DNA of 64,000 bases from NCBI RefSeq assembly GCF_003344535.1, contig NZ_QPKS01000013.1, positions 24,344 to 88,343 of the forward strand, in the 5' to 3' direction. The notes under the pieces are model-generated. The model was not told where the DNA came from. It was given only the letters and a program-made list of their open reading frames with translations, and did not search any database. The DNA comes from Exiguobacterium flavidum. GTDB lineage: Bacteria; Bacillota; Bacilli; Exiguobacteriales; Exiguobacteriaceae. A program made the position numbers and the translations under genes. Shown here one piece after another: positions 58,860 through 64,000 of this stretch; within the stretch, counting starts at the first letter, position 1; every line of letters starts with the position of its first letter.

Positions 58860-59210
58860 TTGATAGTGAAGCGTGGCGACGTGTTTTATGCAAATTTGTC
58901 ACCTGTGGTCGGATCAGAACAGGGTGGGGTACGCCCAGTCCTCGTTTTACAGAATGATATTGGTAACCGATTCAGTCCGACGGTCATCGTAGCAGCGATC
59001 ACGGCGCAGATCGACAAGGCCAAACTGCCGACCCATGTGGAAGTATATCGAGAGCGTCACGGCCTAGAACGTGACTCAGTCATCCTCCTTGAACAAATCC
59101 GTACGATCGACAAACGCCGTCTGACGGATAAAGTCACTCACCTAGACGAAGACACGATGATGAAAGTAAACAGTGCCGTTGCGATCAGCTTAGGCTTGAT
59201 TGATTTCTAG
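58860..59210 (+). CDS. ndoA: MazF/EndoA endoribonuclease toxin
   Basis: A 116-aa MazF-type mRNA interferase, almost identical in layout to B. subtilis Endo[21 protein letters not shown], then [20 protein letters not shown] (Arg25-equivalent), and [17 protein letters not shown]. It cleaves mRNA at short specific sequences (UACAU in B. subtilis). The TTG start gives the family's exact N-terminus. It lies 14 bases after the antitoxin and before the sigma-B operon, as in Bacillus. Confidence 0.95.
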   Translation: MIVKRGDVFYANLSPVVGSEQGGVRPVLVLQNDIGNRFSPTVIVAAITAQIDKAKLPTHVEVYRERHGLERDSVILLEQIRTIDKRRLTDKVTHLDEDTMMKVNSAVAISLGLIDF

Positions 59211-59229
59211 GCACTTACATAAATAGAGG

Positions 59230-59264
59230 AAAAGGTCGTACGTCAGTATACGGCTTTTTTTTTA
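59230..59264 (+). terminator. Terminator after mazF
   Basis: An imperfect AAAGGTCGTA / TACGGCTTTT stem followed by T9; it separates the toxin pair from rsbV. Confidence 0.7.
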
Positions 59265-59281
59265 ATATTTTTAAAAAAGAT

Positions 59282-59307
59282 GTTTTGATGTCAAGAAATT
59301 GGGGAAT
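59282..59307 (+). promoter_or_regulatory. Sigma-B promoter of rsbV-rsbW-sigB
   Basis: GTTTTG, 14-bp spacer, GGGAAT, 50 bases before rsbV. It fits the known autoregulated sigma-B promoter in front of rsbV in Bacillus and Listeria. Confidence 0.82.
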
Positions 59308-59357
59308 CATACCCGAGTGACATTTAAACAGAGGATTTCCTGAGGAGGAACTTGAAG

Positions 59358-59684
59358 ATGGATCTAAACATTCGCCAAGAACAACTTGAAGGTCAAACGC
59401 ATATCTATGTTGCCGGAGAGATTGATACGTATACAGCACCAAAATTGCGTCAGGAACTCGTGCCTGCGGTCGAAGCAGGAGACGTCGTCGTACACCTCGA
59501 CGAAGTCCATTACATGGATTCGACAGGTCTCGGCGTTTTCGTCGGAGCATTGAAAGCGGCGAAAAAGAACGAAACGAGCTTTACATTGATCGGCGTTTCG
59601 GAACGAATCCGCCGCCTGTTCGAGATAACAGGACTCTCTAGCATCATCACCATCGACAATGGTGTGCGAGGTGGAGCGCAATGA
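59358..59684 (+). CDS. rsbV: Anti-sigma factor antagonist RsbV
   Basis: A 108-aa STAS-domain protein. The phospho-acceptor Ser is in the loop VHYMDSTGLGVFVGALKAAK (near residue 55). Unphosphorylated RsbV sequesters RsbW and frees sigma-B. ATG 59358 has GAGGAGGAAC upstream at good spacing; TTG 59352 is the alternative. It overlaps rsbW by 4 bp. Confidence 0.96.
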   Translation: MDLNIRQEQLEGQTHIYVAGEIDTYTAPKLRQELVPAVEAGDVVVHLDEVHYMDSTGLGVFVGALKAAKKNETSFTLIGVSERIRRLFEITGLSSIITIDNGVRGGAQ

Positions 59685-60166
59685 CGAAGTACGAACAGCT
59701 TGAAATGGCAATCCCGGCTAAACCCGAATACGTCGCCATCGCGCGTCTGACGGTTTCTGGAGTCGCGAACCGCATGGGCTATACCTATGATGAAATCGAA
59801 GACATCAAGATCGCTGTCTCGGAAGCTTGTGCGAACGCGGTTCAGCACGCGTACGAAGAAAACGAAGAGGGCTCGATGACGCTGACGTGCAACGTCTACC
59901 CGAACGACCGTCTCGAAGTCATCGTCAAGGACAGCGGAGTGACGTTCGACAAGGATAGCGTCAAGCGCCAAAGCTCACCGATTACTGAGAACCACGACCT
60001 CGATTCATTGCATGAAGGAGGGCTGGGCATCTTGATGATTGAAGCCTTGATGGACCGGGTCACGATCGAAAAAGCGAACGGCGTCACCGTCCACATGACG
60101 AAATATATGAATAGAGATGAGGTGGGTCAAAGTGCCAGCAAAGTCTCAACAACGCCATCACAGTGA
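59681..60166 (+). CDS. rsbW: Serine-protein kinase / anti-sigma factor RsbW
   Basis: A 161-aa GHKL-fold anti-sigma factor. N box ISEACANAVQHAYE-type stretch (VSEACANAVQHAYEENEEG near residue 47), G1 box DSGVTFD near 88 and G2 GGLGILMIEALMDRV near 113. It binds sigma-B or phosphorylates RsbV. It overlaps the sigB start by 35 bp, so all three genes are coupled. Confidence 0.97.
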   Translation: MTKYEQLEMAIPAKPEYVAIARLTVSGVANRMGYTYDEIEDIKIAVSEACANAVQHAYEENEEGSMTLTCNVYPNDRLEVIVKDSGVTFDKDSVKRQSSPITENHDLDSLHEGGLGILMIEALMDRVTIEKANGVTVHMTKYMNRDEVGQSASKVSTTPSQ

Positions 60167-60929
60167 TGACGAAGTTTTACGACTGATCGACCTGTACCAG
60201 CAGGACGACCAGAATGAAGAAGTGCATGCGCAGCTGCTTGCGCGCTATTCAGACTTGGTCGAGGCACTTGCCCGGAAGTTCTCACGCGGGCGTCCCATCC
60301 ATGATGATCTCGTTCAAGTCGGCATGATCGGACTGCTCGCTGCCCTTCGCCGTTTCGACAAGGAATTCGGACGCAGTTTCGAATCGTTCGCAGTCCCGAC
60401 GATCATCGGTGAAATCAAGCGCTTCATCCGTGATAAGACGTGGAGCGTCCATGTTCCCCGCCGGATCAAGGAGCTCGGACCGAAAATCAAGAAGGCTGTC
60501 GAGGAATTGACGACTGACCTGCAACGCTCACCGCGCATCGACGAGATCGCGGCACATCTTGAGGTTTCGGAAGAGGAAGTGCTCGAGACGCTCGAGATGG
60601 GTAAGAGCTATCAAGCCCTCTCGGTTGACAGCTCGATCGAGGCGGACCAGGAAGGCAGCACGGTCACGCTGCTCGACCTCGTCGGGAAGCAGGAGAACGG
60701 CTATGATTCCGTCGATCAGAAACTGATCCTCGAGAAGGCATTCGCTGTTCTGACTGATCGTGAACGTTCGATTCTCGAATGTGCCTATTACCGCAACATG
60801 AGCCAAAAAGAGACGGGGGAACTGCTCGGGATTTCGCAGATGCACGTATCGCGCCTGCAACGCCGTGCCCTCCAGAAGCTTCGTGAAGCGATCAAGGTCG
60901 AACCGAACGAAGTGTTCTCGAAGGATTGA
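60132..60929 (+). CDS. sigB: General stress sigma factor SigB
   Basis: A 265-aa sigma-70 group 3 factor. Region 2 contains VGMIGLLAALRRFDKEFGRSF, with FAVPTIIGEIKRFIRDKTW (region 2.4/3 boundary, typical for SigB). Region 4 has MSQKETGELLGISQMHVSRLQRRAL. GTG 60132 follows GAGGTGG; ATG 60117 is also in frame. No rsbX follows, and no rsbR/S/T/U precedes rsbV, so the signalling input must be encoded elsewhere. Confidence 0.96.
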   Translation: MPAKSQQRHHSDDEVLRLIDLYQQDDQNEEVHAQLLARYSDLVEALARKFSRGRPIHDDLVQVGMIGLLAALRRFDKEFGRSFESFAVPTIIGEIKRFIRDKTWSVHVPRRIKELGPKIKKAVEELTTDLQRSPRIDEIAAHLEVSEEEVLETLEMGKSYQALSVDSSIEADQEGSTVTLLDLVGKQENGYDSVDQKLILEKAFAVLTDRERSILECAYYRNMSQKETGELLGISQMHVSRLQRRALQKLREAIKVEPNEVFSKD

Positions 60930-60936
60930 CGTATTC

Positions 60937-60970
60937 AAAAGATCGATGCCTCTGCATCGGTCTTTTTTTT
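60937..60970 (+). terminator. Terminator of the sigB operon
   Basis: AGATCGATGC / GCATCGGTCT stem with a four-base loop and T8, eight bases after the sigB stop. Confidence 0.92.
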
Positions 60971-61006
60971 CGTTCGTTCCGGTATACTGAAGGAGAGGTG
61001 ATCAGA

Positions 61007-63124
61007 ATGGAAAAACGAATCGCGACCGAACTCGGTCTGAAAATAGAGCAAATCAAGGCTGTGCTGAAACTGACGGAAGAGGGCGGGACGATCCCGTTCA
61101 TCGCCCGTTACCGGAAGGAAAAGACCGGGGAACTCGATGAGGTGGAGATCAAGGCGATCCTCGACCGCCATAAGGCGATCACCCAGCTCGAAGGGAAACG
61201 AACGGATGCGCTCGAGAAGATCGAAGCTCTCGGCAGTCTGACGCCGGAGCTGAAGGAAGCGCTCCATGTCGCGACGACGCTGCAGCAAATCGAGGACCTG
61301 TATCTGCCGTTCCGTCCGAAACGCCGGACGAAGGCGGAAATCGCACGGGAAGCAGGGCTTTCGCCACTCGCTGACTGGCTGCGCGACACGTCGAACTGGA
61401 GTGACGGCAAGTTTGTTGCCCTGTGCAAAGGGATGGATGAAAAAGACGCCATCGCCGGGGCGAAGGCGATCATCGCTGAAGAGTGGGGCGAACAGCAGGA
61501 CGTCCGGCAGCGGACGCGGCGTGCTGCCAGTGAAGCGGGCCAGGTCGTGACGAAGGAGAAGAAGGGCGCTCAGGACGAGAAGAAGGTGTTCGGACAGTAC
61601 TACGCATATGAAGAGCGTGTCAAAAGCATCGTTCCGCACCGTATTCTGGCGATCAACCGCGGTGAATCCCTCGGCGTCCTCAGCGTCAAGGTCGCCTGGG
61701 ATGAAGAGCGTGTGTTGGCTCCGTTGCTCAGACGGTATGAGCGCCTCGTCCCGAAGAAGAAGGCGATCGTGACGGAAGCAATCAAAGAAGGATATAAAAA
61801 ATCGGTCGCTCCCGCCATCGAGCGCGAAGTCCGCAACATGTTGACGGAGAAGGCAGAGGAGCAGGCGATCGAGGTGTTCGGCAAGAACTTGCGCCAGCTC
61901 TACATGCAGCCGCCGATGAAAGGGAAGGTCATGCTCGGTCTCGATCCAGCCTACCGGACCGGATGTAAATGGGCAGTCATCGATGCGACGGGGAACTTGA
62001 AGGAAGTCGGCGTCATCTACGTGACGATGTCTGAGGCGAAGGCGAACGAAGCGAAGTCGATCCTCTCGGAGCTCGTCGACAAATACGGCATCGAACTTGT
62101 CGCCATCGGAAACGGCACCGCGTCACGCGAGACGGAGGCATTCGTCGCCGACTGGATCAAGCGACATCCGCAAGCGGCCTTCACGATCGTCGACGAGGCG
62201 GGGGCGAGCATCTACTCTGCCTCTGAAATCGCGCGGACGGAGTTTCCTGACCTTCAAGTCGAACAGCGCTCGGCCATCTCGATTGCCCGGCGTCTGCAGG
62301 ATCCGCTCGCGGAACTCGTCAAGGTCGATCCGCAGTCGGTCGGTGTCGGACAGTATCAGCATGACGTTGCTGAAACGAAACTGAAGGAGACGCTCGAGTT
62401 CGTCGTCGAGACGGTCGTCAATCAGGTCGGTGTCGACGTCAACACGGCGTCAGAGCCGCTGCTCGGATACGTCGCAGGTCTGACGAAAGCGACGGCGAAG
62501 AAAATCGTTGAACGCCGGAACGCGGAAGGACCGTTCAAGACGCGCAAGGAATTGCTCAAAGTGCCGCGTCTAGGAGCGAAGGCGTATGAGCAGGCGGCAG
62601 GATTCCTGCGGATTCAGGACGGGGTGCATCCGCTTGACCGTACACCGATTCACCCGGAACAGTACGCGACGGTAGAACGGTTATTCGCGCGCATCGGGCT
62701 CGATCTCGAGAGCGTCGGGACTGAAAGACTGCGAAGCGAGCTTGCGGCGTTGGCGCTTGATGAGACAGCTGCAAGTTTAGAAATCGGTCTCCCGACGCTT
62801 CGTGACATCATCGAAGCACTCGAACGCCCGGGCCGCGATCCGCGCGAGGCGCTCGACAAACCGATTCTCAGAAAAGATGTACTGACGCTCGACAGCATCG
62901 CAGTCGGCATGGAATTCCAAGGCACGGTCCGGAACGTTCTCGATTTCGGCGCATTCGTCGACATCGGTGTGAAGGAGAGCGGGCTTGTCCACATCTCGAA
63001 GCTCAGCAAAGGTCGCGTGAAACATCCGCTCGATGTCGTTTCGGTAGGGGATATCGTCACGGTATGGGTGACGAGCATCGAAGTCGAACGGGGACGGATC
63101 GGATTGACGATGGTCAAACCATGA
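61007..63124 (+). CDS. tex: Tex family RNA-binding transcription factor
   Basis: A 705-aa Tex (YdcI) protein. N-terminal helical domains (GTIPFIARYRKEKTGELDEV near residue 28), a YqgF/RuvC-like domain (VMLGLDPAYRTGCKWAVID near 307), a helix-hairpin-helix part (VNTASEPLLGYVAGLTKATA near 480) and a C-terminal S1 domain (GMEFQGTVRNVLDFGAFVDI near 630). It binds nucleic acids and influences transcription and translation. ATG 61007 has AAGGAGAGG upstream; a TATACT -10 (60983-60988) may give it its own promoter. Confidence 0.96.
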   Translation: MEKRIATELGLKIEQIKAVLKLTEEGGTIPFIARYRKEKTGELDEVEIKAILDRHKAITQLEGKRTDALEKIEALGSLTPELKEALHVATTLQQIEDLYLPFRPKRRTKAEIAREAGLSPLADWLRDTSNWSDGKFVALCKGMDEKDAIAGAKAIIAEEWGEQQDVRQRTRRAASEAGQVVTKEKKGAQDEKKVFGQYYAYEERVKSIVPHRILAINRGESLGVLSVKVAWDEERVLAPLLRRYERLVPKKKAIVTEAIKEGYKKSVAPAIEREVRNMLTEKAEEQAIEVFGKNLRQLYMQPPMKGKVMLGLDPAYRTGCKWAVIDATGNLKEVGVIYVTMSEAKANEAKSILSELVDKYGIELVAIGNGTASRETEAFVADWIKRHPQAAFTIVDEAGASIYSASEIARTEFPDLQVEQRSAISIARRLQDPLAELVKVDPQSVGVGQYQHDVAETKLKETLEFVVETVVNQVGVDVNTASEPLLGYVAGLTKATAKKIVERRNAEGPFKTRKELLKVPRLGAKAYEQAAGFLRIQDGVHPLDRTPIHPEQYATVERLFARIGLDLESVGTERLRSELAALALDETAASLEIGLPTLRDIIEALERPGRDPREALDKPILRKDVLTLDSIAVGMEFQGTVRNVLDFGAFVDIGVKESGLVHISKLSKGRVKHPLDVVSVGDIVTVWVTSIEVERGRIGLTMVKP

Positions 63125-63567
63125 CGGATGAGATGCTCCAAGCGTACGTTGAGGAGATTTCTGACACCGTCTTCGGACGGAGCTTCACACATCGGGCAGT
63201 GTTCAATCATCGCTTGAAGACGACAGGTGGTCGTTATTTTCTGGACGATCACCATCTCGACTTCAATCGTCTCTTCCTTTCTGACATGGAGACGTTTCGA
63301 GGGATCGTCATTCATGAATTATGTCACTATCATTTACATCTGTCGGGGAAGGGGCATCGTCACGGGGATGCGGACTTCAAGGAGTGGCTGCAGCGATACG
63401 GCGGTCTGCGCTATTGTCCGCGAGTGGAGGGATCAGCCGCGAACAAAAAAATCCACGTGTATGAGTGCAACGAATGCAGGGCATTATATAGAAGGAAACG
63501 GCGCATGGATCCGGTCCGTTATCGATGCGGAAAATGCAAAGGAAAGATTTTTTACAAAAGTAGTTGA
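63121..63567 (+). CDS. ydcK: SprT-like zinc metalloprotein
   Basis: A 148-aa SprT-family protein. HELCHYHLH near residue 65 is the HExxH zinc motif and a C-terminal zinc ribbon has CNECRALY and CGKCKGKIF. Bacterial relatives (YdcK) lie in the same place after tex and sigB. SprT-like domains in eukaryotes cleave DNA-protein crosslinks; the bacterial role is unproven. The ATG overlaps the tex stop by 4 bp. Confidence 0.88.
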   Translation: MTDEMLQAYVEEISDTVFGRSFTHRAVFNHRLKTTGGRYFLDDHHLDFNRLFLSDMETFRGIVIHELCHYHLHLSGKGHRHGDADFKEWLQRYGGLRYCPRVEGSAANKKIHVYECNECRALYRRKRRMDPVRYRCGKCKGKIFYKSS

Positions 63568-63592
63568 CGTTCACATCGGAGCATGATAAATT
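63564..63592 (+). promoter_or_regulatory. Upstream promoter P1 of the tRNA cluster
   Basis: TTGACG, 17-bp spacer, TAAATT, overlapping the end of the SprT-like gene. Confidence 0.6.
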
Positions 63593-63709
63593 ATAGAAGT
63601 CGCCAAAACGACACGAGATAAACGACATATCGGCGCTAAAAACTTTTGCGAAAAAGTATTGACGCGAAAAGGTAAAGTTGTTATCATTTAAAAGTGTTCC
63701 GATGTGAAC
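63569..63709. repeat. 12-bp inverted repeat flanking the tRNA promoter
   Basis: GTTCACATCGGA (63569-63580) and its exact complement TCCGATGTGAAC (63698-63709) bracket promoter P2. The downstream arm ends seven bases before the tRNA-Asn gene. Confidence 0.75.
63659..63687 (+). promoter_or_regulatory. Main promoter P2 of the tRNA cluster
   Basis: TTGACG, 17-bp spacer, TATCAT, ending 29 bases before tRNA-Asn. Confidence 0.75.
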
Positions 63710-63715
63710 AATCAT

Positions 63716-63790
63716 TCCGCAATAGCTCAGCGGTAGAGCAACCGGCTGTTAACCGGTAGGTCGTAGGTTCAAATCCTACTTGCGGAGCCA
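63716..63790 (+). tRNA. tRNA-Asn (GTT)
   Basis: Complete cloverleaf: 7-bp acceptor TCCGCAA/TTGCGGA, anticodon GTT at 63748-63750 in loop CTGTTAA, T-loop GGTTCAAATCC, discriminator G and encoded CCA. Confidence 0.97.
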
Positions 63791-63799
63791 TTTTCTTTT

Positions 63800-63891
63800 G
63801 GAGATGTACCCAAGTGGCTATAAGGGGCGCCCCTGCTAAGGGTGTAGGCCGGGAAACTGGTGCGAGGGTTCGAATCCCTCCATCTCCGCCA
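63800..63891 (+). tRNA. tRNA-Ser (GCT)
   Basis: Class II tRNA with long variable arm: acceptor GGAGATG/CATCTCC, anticodon GCT at 63835-63837, T-arm GAGGGTTCGAATCCCTC, encoded CCA. Confidence 0.97.
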
Positions 63892-63939
63892 GTCATCTCT
63901 TGTGAAAATGTTACTTTCGAATAATTATCATTTACTTAT

Positions 63940-64000
63940 GGCCCGTTGGTCAAGCGGTTAAGACACCGCCCTTTCACGGCGGTAACACGGGTTCGAATCC
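63940..64000 (+). tRNA. tRNA-Glu (TTC), cut by the window end
   Basis: Begins GGCCCGTTGGTCAAGCGG, anticodon TTC at 63973-63975 in loop CTTTCAC, and the T-arm ACGGGTTCGAATCC runs to the last base. The 3' acceptor strand lies beyond the window. Confidence 0.93.

Noticed and set aside
63684..63896. Minus-strand open frame over the tRNA genes
   Set aside because: It lies entirely across two tRNA genes and is a chance frame.
63716..64000. tRNA cluster as a phage or island attachment site
   Set aside because: No integrase gene or direct repeat of a tRNA 3' end is present in the window.
1..64000. CRISPR arrays, insertion sequences, prophage genes, restriction or defence systems
   Set aside because: I looked for spaced direct repeats, transposase/integrase motifs and defence gene clusters and found none; the only toxin-antitoxin pair is the chromosomal MazEF type.

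Overview
The window reads as a chromosomal segment of a Gram-positive bacterium of the order Bacillales, most likely an Exiguobacterium with a relatively GC-rich genome. This rests on Bacillus-type ribosome binding sites, ATG/GTG/TTG starts, a T-box, an S-box (SAM-I) riboswitch, Zur, Fur and CcpA-type sites, and the order rhomboid-acpS-alr-antitoxin-mazF-rsbV-rsbW-sigB-tex-sprT, which parallels the ydcA-ydcK/sigB region of Bacillus subtilis. The genus is an inference. I see no phage, insertion sequence, plasmid or CRISPR signature, so this looks like core chromosome with a few lineage-specific modules.

Layout. 0-9 kb: alanine catabolism (ald, its PucR-type regulator adeR and a Na+/alanine symporter) sharing a TTTGTG-N6-CACAAA operator, a TauE/SafE exporter, an acetate symporter operon (yjcH-actP) with a cre site, and a TVP38-type membrane protein. 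9-20 kb: trhO, an esterase, T-box-argS, a phosphoesterase, yajQ, a pullulanase with an unusual C-terminal membrane tail, a compact M50-like protease, a small yycC-like gene and an MMPL exporter. 20-32 kb: a MutS2-like ATPase without Smr domain behind a structured leader, a MATE/exonuclease pair, a site-2 protease, maa, water-forming NADH oxidase with two TGTGA-N6-TCACA sites, a YitT-type membrane protein behind a sigma-B-like promoter and structured leader, and a GNAT/AlkD/GNAT operon.

32-40 kb holds the most unusual unit. It is an eight-gene, tightly coupled minus-strand operon behind a Fur box. It joins an FTR1 iron permease and two exported helical proteins to a membrane glycosylation set (NAD-dependent epimerase, flippase-like UPF0104 protein, alkaline-phosphatase-fold membrane enzyme, GT2 polyprenyl-sugar synthase and GT-C-like transferase). 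I infer an iron-starvation-induced envelope modification tied to iron uptake.

40-56 kb: a four-domain CoA-disulfide reductase/rhodanese/TusA/DsrE fusion whose promoter carries a CstR-type operator, a HemAT-type globin sensor, an aldo/keto reductase, a sigma-Y-like ECF module, an S-box-controlled NhaC-family transporter (candidate methionine transporter MetT), a Zur-controlled ZnuA, and an NAD salvage pair (pncA-pncB). 56-64 kb: rhomboid protease, acpS-alr, a MazEF-type pair whose antitoxin lacks the usual ribbon-helix-helix region, a minimal rsbV-rsbW-sigB operon with its own sigma-B-like promoter and no rsbR/S/T/U/X, tex, a SprT-like gene, and the start of a tRNA cluster (Asn, Ser, Glu).

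Coordinates for starts were moved from the longest open frame to the codon with the best Shine-Dalgarno spacing where the two disagreed; those choices are stated in each entry.
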